A stretch of 64,000 nt of DNA from Thermogladius sp023256015 (GCF_051131135.1 NZ_CP151274.1:372001-436000), one strand, 5' to 3'; positions 1 through 8,849 are shown, counted from the stretch's first letter. Notes: generated from the letters alone by a model not told the origin. Made by a program: numbers and translations.

Positions 1-1469
1 AGCAGACCTACGAGGCCCTCAGCATACTGAAGGAGAAGAGAGTCCCCTTCGTGGTGGTGGCCAACAAGATCGATAGGGTGGAGGGGTGGGTCTCGAAGCC
101 CGACGCCTCCTTCTTAGAGTCCCTCAAGTCGCAGAGCCAGAAGGCCCTCGCTAAGCTAGACGAGAGGATCTACGCGATCGTCTCGAAGCTGTACGAGCAG
201 GGATTCGAGGCGGACAGGTTTGACAGGGTAAGAGACTTCCGTAAGACCGTGGCAGTCGTGCCGGTCTCTGCCAAGACCGGTGAAGGCATCCCGGAGCTCC
301 TCGCACTGATCACAGGGCTAGTACAGCAGTTCATGAAGAAGAGACTTGTAACCAAGAACGAGCCTGCGAAAGGGGTAGTCCTCGAGGTTAAGGAGGAGCC
401 CGGCTTTGGGACGACTATCGACGCCGTCGTATTCGACGGCGTCTTGAAGAGGGGCGACACCATCGTTCTCGCAGGGAAGAGCGGGCCTATAGTCACGAAG
501 GTCAGGGCGCTCCTAATGCCAAGGCCGCTACAGGACATGAGAATGCACGAGGGGGCCTTCACCCTCATAGACCAGGTCGTGGCGGCCGCCGGCGTAAAGA
601 TATCCGCCGCGAACCTCGACGACGCGCTAGCCGGCTCCCCGATATACGTCGCTCCCAGCGATGAGGTGCTGGGTGAGGTCGTCAAGGCTGTTAGGGAGGA
701 GGTGGGCGAGATCATAGTGAGGGGCAGTGGGAGCGGTGTGGTGGTCAAAGCCGATACACTGGGCACACTAGAGGCTTTGACCTCTGCTCTAAAACAAATG
801 GGCATACCCGTGAGAATAGCCGACGTGGGCCCGGTGACCCAAAACGACGTCCTAGAGGCCTCCATTGTTGGTAAGACGGCTCCTGAGTATAAAGTGGTGT
901 TGGCCTTCAACGTCAAAGTACTACCCGAGGCGAAGAGCCTGGCCGAAAGAGAAAACGTGAACATCTTATACCACAACGTGATATACCAGTTACTCGAGGA
1001 GTTCGACAAGTGGGTCAAAGAGGTTAGGACTAGAGAGAAGATGAAAGAACTAGAGCAGCTTGTTAGACCCGGTAAAATAAGAATACTGCCGGGCTATGTC
1101 TTTAGGAGGAGCGACCCCGCAATTGTCGGCGTCGAGGTGTTGGGCGGTAGAATAAAGCCCGGGTACCCTCTCATGAGGGAAGACGGCACCGAGGTAGGGG
1201 TGATCCTGCAGATCAGAGACAAAGACCAGGTGTTAAAGGAGGCAGTAGTAGGATCCTCTGTCGCGATAAGTATCAAGGGCCACGTTATGGTCGGCAGGCA
1301 AATCGACGAAGGAGACCTACTGTACACTAGTGTCCCAAAAGACCACGTCAACCTCTGGCTGACAAAGTACAGGAGTGAGTTGTCCGATGACGAGCTCCTT
1401 GTTCTAAAAGAGATAATCGCGATAAAGAAAAAGAAGGATCCGTTCTACGGGGGCTTCTACCAGCTGTAA
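1..1469 (+). CDS. infB: Translation initiation factor aIF5B, 3' part (5' end outside window)
   Basis: The reading frame is open from base 3 without a start, so the gene begins before the window. It enters inside the G domain: a VVVANKID segment (G4, near base 51) and an SAKTGEGIPELL segment (G5) are followed by the beta-barrel domain II, domain III and the C-terminal domain IV. About 488 residues are present of the roughly 600 usual in archaea. aIF5B is the GTPase that promotes ribosomal subunit joining. The GTG at 51 lies inside the G4 region and cannot be the true start. The gene converges on ndk with a gap of only a few bases. Confidence 0.97.
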   Translation, partial: QTYEALSILKEKRVPFVVVANKIDRVEGWVSKPDASFLESLKSQSQKALAKLDERIYAIVSKLYEQGFEADRFDRVRDFRKTVAVVPVSAKTGEGIPELLALITGLVQQFMKKRLVTKNEPAKGVVLEVKEEPGFGTTIDAVVFDGVLKRGDTIVLAGKSGPIVTKVRALLMPRPLQDMRMHEGAFTLIDQVVAAAGVKISAANLDDALAGSPIYVAPSDEVLGEVVKAVREEVGEIIVRGSGSGVVVKADTLGTLEALTSALKQMGIPVRIADVGPVTQNDVLEASIVGKTAPEYKVVLAFNVKVLPEAKSLAERENVNILYHNVIYQLLEEFDKWVKEVRTREKMKELEQLVRPGKIRILPGYVFRRSDPAIVGVEVLGGRIKPGYPLMREDGTEVGVILQIRDKDQVLKEAVVGSSVAISIKGHVMVGRQIDEGDLLYTSVPKDHVNLWLTKYRSELSDDELLVLKEIIAIKKKKDPFYGGFYQL

Positions 1470-1475
1470 GCCCAG

Positions 1476-1907
1476 CTAAGCTAGCTCGTTCTCGCTGAAT
1501 AACAAGCCTATTTCGTACGCTGCAGACTCCGGGCTGTCGCTAGCGTGGACGACGTTCTCCGATTTCGAGAGCGCGTAGTCACCCCGTATAGTGCCTGGGA
1601 GAGCCTCTCTACCGTCCGTGCTACCGATCATAAGCCTCGCGACGCTGATCGCCGAGTCCCCCTCTATCACCATTGCCACTACGGGCCCCGACGTTATGAA
1701 GTCGATTAGAGAGTTGAAGAAGGGCTTGCCCCTGTGTACACTGTAGAACTTCTCCGCGAGCTCCCTATTCATCCTCAACATCTTCAGGCCCACAATACGG
1801 AAACCCTTTTTCTCGAAGCGCGAGATGATCTCGCCTACGAGTCCTCTACGAACCCCGTCCGGCTTCACCATCACAAGTGTTCTCTCTACAACCACCTCAA
1901 CACTCAC
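1476..1907 (-). CDS. ndk: Nucleoside diphosphate kinase
   Basis: This 143-residue protein is full length for NDK, which balances NTP pools by moving phosphate from ATP to NDPs through a phospho-histidine. The N-terminal TLVMVKPDGVRRGLVGEI segment and the active-site NVVHASDSPESA segment (His about residue 121) are intact. The start is GTG. The gene is read on the minus strand with L24e immediately upstream (gap of about 18 bases), suggesting one transcript. Confidence 0.97.
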   Translation of the reverse strand: MSVEVVVERTLVMVKPDGVRRGLVGEIISRFEKKGFRIVGLKMLRMNRELAEKFYSVHRGKPFFNSLIDFITSGPVVAMVIEGDSAISVARLMIGSTDGREALPGTIRGDYALSKSENVVHASDSPESAAYEIGLLFSENELA

Positions 1908-1925
1908 CGGCCTTCACTCGTTTCA

Positions 1926-2108
1926 TCATTTCTGGGCCGAGTGCTTTGCGGTCCACTTGTACTTTCTCGGGTCTCTACCCAGCCTGTAGTTCTTGAAGCA
2001 CTTGCTGCTACAGAAGTACAGGATTGAGCCGTCGTTTTTCACGAACATCAAGCCTGTTCCCGGCTCTATCTCTCTGCCGCAAAAGGCACACGTCACTATC
2101 TTCAGCAT
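1926..2108 (-). CDS. rpl24e: 50S ribosomal protein L24e
   Basis: The protein has 60 residues with the L24e zinc site: CAFC near the N-terminus and CSSKC further on, followed by KNYRLGRDPRKYKWT. The open frame extends 21 codons further upstream, but the ATG at 2108 is preferred. It gives MLKIVTCAFCGREIEPG, which matches the family start, and a GGGTG lies upstream. The extra N-terminal residues would lie in the promoter region. A TTTAAA at 2140-2145 could be its TATA box. It is divergent from S28e. Confidence 0.93.
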   Translation of the reverse strand: MLKIVTCAFCGREIEPGTGLMFVKNDGSILYFCSSKCFKNYRLGRDPRKYKWTAKHSAQK

Positions 2109-2139
2109 TGTAAGCACACCCACTACATACACCAAGCAG

Positions 2140-2168
2140 TTTAAACCTCCAATATAAACCTTTATAAA
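2140..2168. promoter_or_regulatory. Divergent promoter region between rpl24e and rps28e
   Basis: The 87-base gap holds two TATA-like blocks: TTTAAA at 2140-2145, about 35 bases upstream of the L24e ATG on the minus strand, and TTTATAAA at 2161-2168, about 30 bases upstream of the S28e GTG on the plus strand. Spacing fits archaeal promoters with very short leaders. Assignment is by position only. Confidence 0.5.
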
Positions 2169-2195
2169 CACGCTTTAGTTGTAAAAGTTGCTAAG

Positions 2196-2465
2196 GTGAT
2201 AACAACGAGCAGCCCTAAGAAAGTTGTCTTCGAGCCGCTGAACGTCAACGTAGTAGAGGAGATAGGCTTCCCCGCCGAAGTCGTCCAGATACTCGGAAGG
2301 ACGGGTGTCACAGGCGAGATTATACAGGTTCGAGTAAGAGTCCTCGAAGGGCGCGATAAGGGGAGAGTCATAACCAGGAATGTCAAGGGACCTGTTAGAG
2401 TTGGCGATATTCTCATACTGAGAGAGACGGAGAGAGAAGCCAAGAAGCTCACAGGCAAGAGGTAG
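2196..2465 (+). CDS. rps28e: 30S ribosomal protein S28e
   Basis: This 89-residue protein carries the S28e core: FPAEVVQILGRTGVTGEI, then VRVLEGRDKGRVITRNVKGP, ending in the conserved LRETEREA block. It is a small OB-fold protein of the 30S head/platform. The start is GTG. Other archaeal S28e proteins are about 70-85 residues, so the N-terminal 15 or so residues are variable and the exact start is not certain. In many archaea L7Ae, S28e and L24e form an operon with NDK and aIF5B; here the same genes are neighbours but S28e is on the opposite strand from L7Ae and L24e. Confidence 0.95.
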   Translation: MITTSSPKKVVFEPLNVNVVEEIGFPAEVVQILGRTGVTGEIIQVRVRVLEGRDKGRVITRNVKGPVRVGDILILRETEREAKKLTGKR

Positions 2466-2617
2466 ACCTCTCTACGTCAGTCCTTTGCCGGTAGAAGAGA
2501 GGGGCTCTTGGCTATCAAGACTACTTGGTCCAATAGGACTATTCTGGCGGCACACGAGGCCAAAAACCGAAAGCTGAAAATAAAAACGGTTCTTTTGTAT
2601 GTAGGAGCGGTTCACCC

Positions 2618-2998
2618 TTAGCTCTTGGCCCTGATCTCCTTCAGTTTCGACAGCACTTCCTCGGCGAGATCCTTAGCTCCCCCGAAGTCGATTACCGCCG
2701 CGCTGGCTGCGGCGACTTCAATACCGGTCGCCTGCCCTAGTCTCTGCTTGCTGGGCACGTATATGTAGGGTATCTTTTTCTCGTCGCACAGCGCTGGCAG
2801 GTGAGCGACTATCTCTGGAGGGTCTACATCTTCCGCGATCAGCACGAGTTTCGCCTGACCCCTCTCCACGGCCTTAGTGGTCTCGTTTGTCCCCTTCCTG
2901 ATTTTCCCGCCGGTCTCCCTCGCTTTCTTAAGGAGCTCGTACGCCTTCTCAGCCAGGTCTTGCGGAACCTCGAATTTCACGTAGAACGGTTTGGGCAT
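2618..2998 (-). CDS. rpl7ae: 50S ribosomal protein L7Ae
   Basis: The protein has 126 residues with the L7Ae signature: GTNETTKAVERGQAKL, then LIAEDVDPPEIVAHLPALC. In archaea L7Ae binds kink-turns in 23S rRNA, in C/D and H/ACA guide RNAs and in RNase P. The ATG start has a purine-rich AGGAGG tract a few bases upstream. It lies on the strand opposite S28e, with about 150 non-coding bases between the two convergent stop codons in which nothing recognisable was seen. Confidence 0.97.
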   Translation of the reverse strand: MPKPFYVKFEVPQDLAEKAYELLKKARETGGKIRKGTNETTKAVERGQAKLVLIAEDVDPPEIVAHLPALCDEKKIPYIYVPSKQRLGQATGIEVAAASAAVIDFGGAKDLAEEVLSKLKEIRAKS

Positions 2999-3074
2999 AT
3001 CATCCTCCTCCCTAGTGGTCGTCTGTAGTCTCCTAGAATTCTACAACGGGTTTTTAACGTTAACTTAGAGCGGC

Positions 3075-3530
3075 TTAACCGGGTTTCACAGCGGTAAACC
3101 CCAGAGCCCTCCTGTCAAAGAACACCCTCACATAACCGGCCCTTACGAGTCTCTCCTTTATCCCCTTCAGAATGCTCGGAGGCCCCCTCGCCCTAGGTTC
3201 ACCCGTGTAGTGGAAGAGCACCCCGCCTGGCTTCAAGACCCTGAACAGCTGGTTGTAGAACTCCTGGCTGTACAGGTCACCCGTCGAGGACGTGAACCTC
3301 GGGGGGTCGTGAATGACCCTGTCAAAGAATTCGTCCGGCAACTCGTACACAGCCTCGACTACGTCGCCTAGGTAGACCTTCACCCTCTCGTCGGCCAGGC
3401 CCCTGCTCCACGGATTCCTCTCGGCGATGTAAACAACGTTAGGGTCTATCTCGAACGAGACTACCAGGCTTGCCCCAGACTTGGCCGCCATAATCGCCGT
3501 GTATCCCAGCCCCAGGCAAGTGTCGAGGAC
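3075..3530 (-). pseudogene. SAM-dependent methyltransferase, C-terminal half (frameshifted)
   Basis: The frame opens with VVLDTCLGLGYTAIMAAK (SAM-binding motif I) and continues through VSFEIDPNVVYIAERNPW (motif II) and a VIHDPPRF motif IV, ending about 150 residues after the junction. No start codon lies before motif I in this frame; the first ATG (3491) falls inside motif I and would give a useless protein. It is the downstream half of a single methyltransferase whose first half lies in another frame at 3530-3970. A one-base loss in a run of four G (plus-strand CCCC 3535-3538) would explain the break. Confidence 0.8.
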
Positions 3531-3970
3531 TACGCCCCTCTCTTGGGTCTCAACGCTCTTATCTTGTACAGCGTGTCAGTGATGGGGTCGACGTCCTTTA
3601 TCCGGTGCATGTGAATACCGTTGATCTCGAGTGTCGGGGCTACGTCTAGCCCGACAGCCTTGAGCTTGTAGAACCCCGACTCCGTGTGCTTGACAACCTC
3701 GTAGAGCTCATGCCTATCGACGTCGAAGAACACGACCCTATCAGGTTCAGTAGGCTTCAGGTCGGTAATAGGGAGCTCTACGTCCCCGACTCTCACGTAA
3801 CCGCCCTGTCTACAGACCTGGCTCTGCGTGAGCCCTATGTCCAGTGTGACATTGAGGCAACCCTCTCCGCTCTCGATTAACTGCGCCAGAAAGCTCGTGA
3901 ACCAATAACCCCTCGCAGGCCTGTAAAAATAGCGTGGAAACCTGAGGGCTCTCAGCCATCCCTCAGTCAT
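3530..3970 (-). pseudogene. SAM-dependent methyltransferase, N-terminal half (frameshifted)
   Basis: This 146-residue frame ends in LRPKRGA then TAG, exactly where SAM motif I should follow. The downstream frame supplies that motif (VLDTCLGLGY). Together the halves would form an archaeal methyltransferase of about 300 residues; the substrate is unknown. The ATG overlaps the gltX stop, so it sits in the gltX transcript. The sequence could reflect a real disabling mutation, a programmed -1 shift, or a base miscall in the G run. The two halves show no other damage, which argues that any loss is recent. Confidence 0.8.
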
Positions 3971-5720
3971 GGCTGTACACGAGGACGATCTCGTCGTCGC
4001 CTACGTAGTCCACTCTAGCGAACCCTACCCTGTACAACTGGACTATACTGTCTGCTTTCTCGTCTAGGATCCTCTTCTCGGCGAGTATGTCGCGGGATTC
4101 CACCCTGTCGCCCTCTGCTCTGATCAGCTTACCCTGGACGTGCTCGCCCACCTTCACCCATTGTATGATCGGGAGGTCGAGTCTCTTCGCGTCCTCTGAG
4201 CTCAGACTCGTCAACTCGAGCTGTATTAGAGGTAGCCCGTCTCTCTCCACTACCCCCTTGACGCGGAAATTCCCTAGACCTATCAGCCTGAAACCCGTCT
4301 CCTTATATGCCACGAGGTCTTTTTGTGATACGGCCACAATGTCCCCGCCCCTAACCTCGTAGCGGTCGACCTCCTTAGTCCCAAGTCTCCTCGGTATGTG
4401 GGCCTCGGCCTTGTCGACATTCAGCTCCATAACCGCTAGTACAGGGTCCTCCACCGCCATGTACCTTCTAGCAATTGGGTCCACGATGCTCCTGTTTATA
4501 GCAAACAAGTTCACCAAGCTGACCTTGGCGTCAACGGGTTTTATTCCTACGTCCATGACGACGCGGTGTATAGTCTCTGCCTTGATGCCCCTCCTCCTCA
4601 AGCTGCTAATAGTGCCGAACCTCAGGTCGGTGTAGGGGTTTAGACCTGATCTCGTACTGAGCTTTCTCATCTTCGACTTGCTAAGGATAACGCCTTCGAG
4701 GCCCAGCCTACCGAAGTGAATCGTGACGGGGTACTTCCAGCCGAGGTGGTCGTAGAGATACTTCTGCTTCACGGTGTTCGACACGTGCTCTTTCGCGCGG
4801 AGTATGTGGGTGACCCCCATCAAGTAGTCGTCTACTCCAGCAGCGAAATTGTATGTGGGCCACACGACGTACTTGTCCCCGGTTATAGGGTGAGGGGTCT
4901 TGGACGTGTCTATTATCCTCAGAGCCACCCAGTCCCGCACGCTTGGGTCGGGGTGGAGGAGGTCGGTCTTCACCCTTACAACAGCCTCTCCTTCAGCGAA
5001 ACGGCCTTCAAGCATTTTGTCAAACTCCTCGAGGTTCTCCTCGGGGCTCTTACCCCTGTGAGGGCAGGCCTTGCCCTCGTTTCTGAGTTTCCGAAAGTCT
5101 TCTTCGCCACACCTGTCCACGTAAGCCCCGCCTACCCTGATCAACTCCTTCGCTATTTTGTAGAACAATTCCATCCTGAGGCTCTGAATGTACTCCTCGT
5201 CCCACTTGACGTCGAGCCACCTCAGGTCCTCTTTGATCTGCAGATATGCCTCCGGGAATGGGGCCTTTGTTCTTGGGTCCGTGTCCTCGAACCTGAGAAT
5301 GAACTTCCCGTTATACTCCCTCGCGTACCAGTAGCTAAGTAGCGCCGGCCGCGCGTTACCCAAGTGTATGGCGAAATCTGGGTTGGGGGCGAACCTTGTG
5401 GCGACCTTGCCCTCCGCTGCTTCTGGTAGCGGCGGGAGGGTCTTCTCCTTCTCTGCTCTTTTCTCGAGGACTAGGTCGGGCCAGTTGGACTTTAGAAGCC
5501 TAAGCTGCTCCTCGGGCGCCATTCTGTTAACGGAGTCGACGACCTCCTGGACAACCTTGACCACTTCTTTCGCGTACTTCCTAGCCTCTGGCAGCTCTCC
5601 GAGAACCTTCGAGACTACAGCCTTAGTATCAGCCCTACCACTGTGTTTAACAGCGTTAACTAAGGCGTTCTTTAGAGCAACCTCCCGTACCTTCTCTAAC
5701 AAAGACTTGTCTAAGCTCAT
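3963..5720 (-). CDS. gltX: Glutamyl-tRNA synthetase (archaeal type)
   Basis: This 585-residue class I synthetase has a helical N-terminal extension (residues 1-100), the Rossmann core with RFAPNPDFAIHLGNAR (HIGH-like HLGN at about 119-122) and the KMSKS-like LSKSK near residue 350. A beta-barrel anticodon-binding half typical of the archaeal/eukaryal GluRS-GlnRS group follows. It charges tRNA-Glu and, as known for archaea without GlnRS, probably tRNA-Gln, to be amidated by GatDE. A GGAGG sits directly against the ATG, an unusually short spacing. The gene overlaps the preceding small protein by 65 bases and the following methyltransferase by 8. Confidence 0.97.
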   Translation of the reverse strand: MSLDKSLLEKVREVALKNALVNAVKHSGRADTKAVVSKVLGELPEARKYAKEVVKVVQEVVDSVNRMAPEEQLRLLKSNWPDLVLEKRAEKEKTLPPLPEAAEGKVATRFAPNPDFAIHLGNARPALLSYWYAREYNGKFILRFEDTDPRTKAPFPEAYLQIKEDLRWLDVKWDEEYIQSLRMELFYKIAKELIRVGGAYVDRCGEEDFRKLRNEGKACPHRGKSPEENLEEFDKMLEGRFAEGEAVVRVKTDLLHPDPSVRDWVALRIIDTSKTPHPITGDKYVVWPTYNFAAGVDDYLMGVTHILRAKEHVSNTVKQKYLYDHLGWKYPVTIHFGRLGLEGVILSKSKMRKLSTRSGLNPYTDLRFGTISSLRRRGIKAETIHRVVMDVGIKPVDAKVSLVNLFAINRSIVDPIARRYMAVEDPVLAVMELNVDKAEAHIPRRLGTKEVDRYEVRGGDIVAVSQKDLVAYKETGFRLIGLGNFRVKGVVERDGLPLIQLELTSLSSEDAKRLDLPIIQWVKVGEHVQGKLIRAEGDRVESRDILAEKRILDEKADSIVQLYRVGFARVDYVGDDEIVLVYSHD

Positions 5721-6177
5721 CCTCCTTCACTACCACGACCACGTATTTCTCTGGCATCTCCCATGTTATATTGATGACCAGCGTTATTATCCCATTACAA
5801 CTAGACCTTATAGTCTTGAGATTGCCCTTAGAGGAGAGCATGTAGCCTATTTTCTCCCCCTCCCTTACCGGGTCGCCCTCCCCCTTGGTAACCGTCACGT
5901 AGGCTGCCGAGACCTCTTGGAGACATACCTTGTCCCCCGCCTTAAGGTAGAACCCGCGTGTTGATGGGATGGACAGACCGTACTTTTCGATGACGATGAA
6001 GTCGCTTACAACAGTGGCCTCGACGAGGTCTATTCTCTCTAGAGCCCTCTCGTACTCGATAGGGCAGAAACCTTGACCAGACTCGCACGAGCCAGCCGAC
6101 GGACAGAGCTGGTCTCCTACAAGGCACCATTTCGCGTTGCTAGAACACGGTACTAGGACTGCCGGGTAGTAGTGCAA
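5656..6177 (-). CDS. Small archaeal protein with possible lipoyl/biotinyl-like fold (DUF2118-like)
   Basis: This 173-residue protein has several cysteines near the N-terminus (residues about 10-40). Its core reads GFYLKAGDKVCLQEVSAA then GDPVREGEKIGYMLSSKG, the two-strand hammerhead pattern of lipoyl/biotinyl domains, but no modified lysine is evident. This resembles archaeal DUF2118 proteins, of unknown function; that assignment is from memory of the family. The start is TTG 3 bases after the IPP isomerase stop, with GAGGTAA just upstream, and the end overlaps the gltX start by 65 bases. Translational coupling is likely. Confidence 0.7.
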   Translation of the reverse strand: MHYYPAVLVPCSSNAKWCLVGDQLCPSAGSCESGQGFCPIEYERALERIDLVEATVVSDFIVIEKYGLSIPSTRGFYLKAGDKVCLQEVSAAYVTVTKGEGDPVREGEKIGYMLSSKGNLKTIRSSCNGIITLVINITWEMPEKYVVVVVKEDELRQVFVREGTGGCSKERLS

Positions 6178-6180
6178 CTC

Positions 6181-7290
6181 TTACCTCGCCATCACGTACT
6201 CGTTTACGTCGACCCCCCTCTGCTTCAAGTATTCTAGTAGTGGGCTGAGTATGACTACGGGCCTCCTTCTCAGCTCGAACGTATTCCGCGAGGACGTCAA
6301 GAACATGACGGTCTTCAGGGTATGTATGTATGCCTCCATGAACTTCAGAGCCCGCTCGTAGCCCTCCAGAAGGAGCGTCTTGAGCAAGGGTTTTGCCAGG
6401 CCTACGAGGTCCGCCCCTAGCGATATCGACTTGGCAGCCCTCAAACCGTCCCAGACCCCCCCGCTAGCTATTATAGTAGCGTCGGGGGCTACGTACCTGG
6501 CCTCCACAATGGCGGCTGGGGTTGGTATACCCCATGAAGAGAGGGCCTCTGCCACGACTCTCCTCACGTCGTCCTCTGGGAGCCTGTGCTTTTCCACGGA
6601 AACCCAGTTTGTGCCGCAGGCCCCCGCAACATCGAACATTCTGATGCCCTTCGAGTAGAAGACCGAGACCGCCTCCATTGAGAGCCCGTTCCCGACTTCC
6701 TTGACTATTAAAGGGACTCCCACAGTCTTCGACAGTCTGACTACCGCCTCGACCACCTCAACGGTAAACCCTGTCTCGCCCTCCGGCTGTACGACTTCTT
6801 GAGCAGGGTTTAAGTGGACTGCCAGCGCGTCTAGCTCAAACTCGTTCACTAGGTCTATAAAGAGTCTTTCGTCTAAGCTCGGCAGGTTGACCGCACCTAT
6901 ATTACCTATTACGGGGACGTCCCGTGCCACGCGCCTTACGATTTTGTAGGTCTCTGCTACAGCGGTGTCGCCCCGCTTCACTAGCACGGGCCTCATCGAC
7001 CCGACGCCTATGGGTATACGTAGTGCTTCTGCTATCGTTGCCAGCTTCTCGTTAACCGGGTAGACCTCGGGATGCCCCCCTGTCATACCGGTGATCATAA
7101 CTGGAGCGTTAACCTCGTACTTCAGGAACCTGACGCGTAGGTCTACGTCCTCCAGTCTCAGCGCTGGGAATGCCTGGTGCACCAGTACGACTGAGTCGAA
7201 GTACTGCTTACAGTGGTCTGGGTGGTCGACGTCCTTGGTCAGAACCACGTTTATGTGGCTAAGCTTCCTCAGTAAGTGGTCTACAACCAG
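6181..7290 (-). CDS. fni: Isopentenyl-diphosphate isomerase, type 2 (FMN-dependent)
   Basis: This is a TIM-barrel FMN/NADPH enzyme that interconverts IPP and DMAPP for archaeal ether lipids. Motifs include PVMITGMTGG, GVGSMRPVL, GNIGAVNL and IIASGGVWDGL. The start is a problem: family homology begins near RKLSHINVV, but no ATG, GTG or TTG lies in frame just ahead of it. A GGTG ribosome site directly after the MEMO stop is followed 7 bases later by an in-frame CTG (7288-7290), used here (369 residues). The first in-frame GTG (7248) would remove conserved residues. The open frame runs further up into MEMO, where it is only a shadow. Confidence 0.92.
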   Translation of the reverse strand: MVVDHLLRKLSHINVVLTKDVDHPDHCKQYFDSVVLVHQAFPALRLEDVDLRVRFLKYEVNAPVMITGMTGGHPEVYPVNEKLATIAEALRIPIGVGSMRPVLVKRGDTAVAETYKIVRRVARDVPVIGNIGAVNLPSLDERLFIDLVNEFELDALAVHLNPAQEVVQPEGETGFTVEVVEAVVRLSKTVGVPLIVKEVGNGLSMEAVSVFYSKGIRMFDVAGACGTNWVSVEKHRLPEDDVRRVVAEALSSWGIPTPAAIVEARYVAPDATIIASGGVWDGLRAAKSISLGADLVGLAKPLLKTLLLEGYERALKFMEAYIHTLKTVMFLTSSRNTFELRRRPVVILSPLLEYLKQRGVDVNEYVMAR

Positions 7291-7301
7291 GCTGGAACAC
7301 C

Positions 7302-8165
7302 TTAGGCTACCTCGAATTTGACCGATGCGTAGCCTACGACGGCGGAGTAGTCTCCCGTTACGTCGCCGCTTGTAGCGTGTTTCAAAAGCGATATACGCGG
7401 GGTGTACTTCTCGAATAGCTTGGTGTACTCTATGAGGGTCATTATCCCCCCTGGACCGCATACGCTTATGTTCTTCTCTGTTATCGCCCTGTAGAAGCCC
7501 TCGGAGTCGCCTCTCAGGATGTAGTTTATGGCCTCCATGTCCTTTGCTACCGTAACGTGTTGAGGCTCGTAGTGGTTGAAGTCGCTACTCGCGAGCACTA
7601 CCACGTCCCGGCCTAGCTCCGATACAGCCTTCTTCAAAGAGAGGGCCAGGTCCCTAGCCACATCTACCGTGTGCAGCCCTATGACGACCGGTAAGATCTT
7701 GACTCTGTCCTCGTATATGTACTGAATAAAGGGGACCTGAACCTCAACACTGTGCTCCTCTACATGGGCCTCTTCGTCTAACTCAGCAAAACCGCTGAGC
7801 TCCACGATCTTCTTCGCGAGCTCCCCGTCGACCCTTACCTCGCCTAGTGGAGTGACCCAGGTCCCACCCGGGTAAACCGATACTAATGCCCCGTACCCCG
7901 TGTGGTTTGTTCCAAGTACGACGACGGTCTCCGGGACTCCCGCCGATGCGAGCTCCAGGTAGGCGTGGGCTGCTACAGGGCCGCTGTACATGTAGCCAGC
8001 GTGCGGGACAACGAAACCGACAACGCTCTTATTCCGCGAGGCTGCCAAGACGGGCTTCTTACCGGGCCCCAACCTGTGAGTGAAGGACTGTTCTATGCTC
8101 ACAACGAGCTCTTTTCTACTGGCTGGATAAAAAAACCCGGCAACAGCGGGGTACCTTTTGCTCAT
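7302..8165 (-). CDS. MEMO1 family protein (AmmeMemoRadiSam system protein B)
   Basis: This protein of about 287 residues has the MEMO fold with the metal-site histidines of VVPHAGYMYSG and LGTNHTGYG, and the ASSDFNHYEP segment. The family is related to extradiol dioxygenases; its reaction in archaea is not settled. In many archaea the gene lies between rpsB and the mevalonate-pathway genes, as here (S2 upstream, IPP isomerase downstream). A GTG at 8174 is also possible; the ATG at 8165 gives MSKRYPAVAGFFYPA, a typical family start. Confidence 0.95.
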   Translation of the reverse strand: MSKRYPAVAGFFYPASRKELVVSIEQSFTHRLGPGKKPVLAASRNKSVVGFVVPHAGYMYSGPVAAHAYLELASAGVPETVVVLGTNHTGYGALVSVYPGGTWVTPLGEVRVDGELAKKIVELSGFAELDEEAHVEEHSVEVQVPFIQYIYEDRVKILPVVIGLHTVDVARDLALSLKKAVSELGRDVVVLASSDFNHYEPQHVTVAKDMEAINYILRGDSEGFYRAITEKNISVCGPGGIMTLIEYTKLFEKYTPRISLLKHATSGDVTGDYSAVVGYASVKFEVA

Positions 8166-8176
8166 CAAGACCACGC

Positions 8177-8839
8177 CTAGAGCTTCGTCTCGAAATCGGA
8201 GGGCTTCTCCGGCAGGTCTCCGTTAGGCGGGATCAGCCCCTTCTCCCTGAGTATCTGCCTAGTCAACAGCCAGTAGAGTAGGGCCAAGCTCTTCCTGCCC
8301 TTGTTGTTTCCAGGTATAACTAGGTCGACAAACTCGGTCTTGTTGTCGGTGTCCGCGAACGCCACGAGGGGTATGCCCATCTCGGCGGCCTCCTTGACGG
8401 CTTGCGCGTCGGCTCTGGGGTCCGTCACTATCACTACGTCGGGCTCGAAGTACCAGCTCAGGCTGGGGTTCGTGAACGTCCCGGGAACGAACCTGCCAGT
8501 GAACGGCTTACACCCAACGTACTGGCACATCTTAGTGACCGGCTTAAAGCCGTACTGCCTGACGGACACCGCGGCGATCCTCGCCGACTCGTACCTGGCG
8601 AGGAACTTAGCAGCTACCCTTATCCTCTCGTCTATCTTCCTGGCGTCCAGTATGTAGAGCCCGTCGCTCCTGACCCTGTACACGAAGGGCTCCATGAACT
8701 TCGTGCAGATGTGTGTACCAATGTGAACTCCCGCTGTCAAGTAGTCCTCGAGCGGTATCAGTAGCTCGACTACCTTCTCCCCCGGTAGCATTGTAATCGG
8801 CTTTTCCTCTTCCATACCTGGTCTTTCCTCCTCGCTCAT
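8177..8839 (-). CDS. rpsB: 30S ribosomal protein S2
   Basis: This 220-residue archaeal S2 (eukaryal SA type) includes the segments LTAGVHIGTHICT, RFVPGTFTNP and PDVVIVTDPRADAQAVKEA. It has a slightly long acidic N-terminus (MSEEERPGMEEEKP). In many archaea rpoK and enolase lie between rpoN and rpsB; here rpoN follows within about 10 bases and both are absent. Confidence 0.98.
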   Translation of the reverse strand: MSEEERPGMEEEKPITMLPGEKVVELLIPLEDYLTAGVHIGTHICTKFMEPFVYRVRSDGLYILDARKIDERIRVAAKFLARYESARIAAVSVRQYGFKPVTKMCQYVGCKPFTGRFVPGTFTNPSLSWYFEPDVVIVTDPRADAQAVKEAAEMGIPLVAFADTDNKTEFVDLVIPGNNKGRKSLALLYWLLTRQILREKGLIPPNGDLPEKPSDFETKL

Positions 8840-8849
8840 TCAGACCACC

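Noticed and set aside
170..1018. Long minus-strand frame opposite aIF5B (282 codons)
   Set aside because: Antisense shadow of the conserved aIF5B gene; the same applies to similar frames opposite gltX, rpoA1, rpoB, srp54 and valS.
2466..2617. Possible guide RNA between S28e and L7Ae stops
   Set aside because: A CTGA block is present, but no C box at proper distance on either strand.
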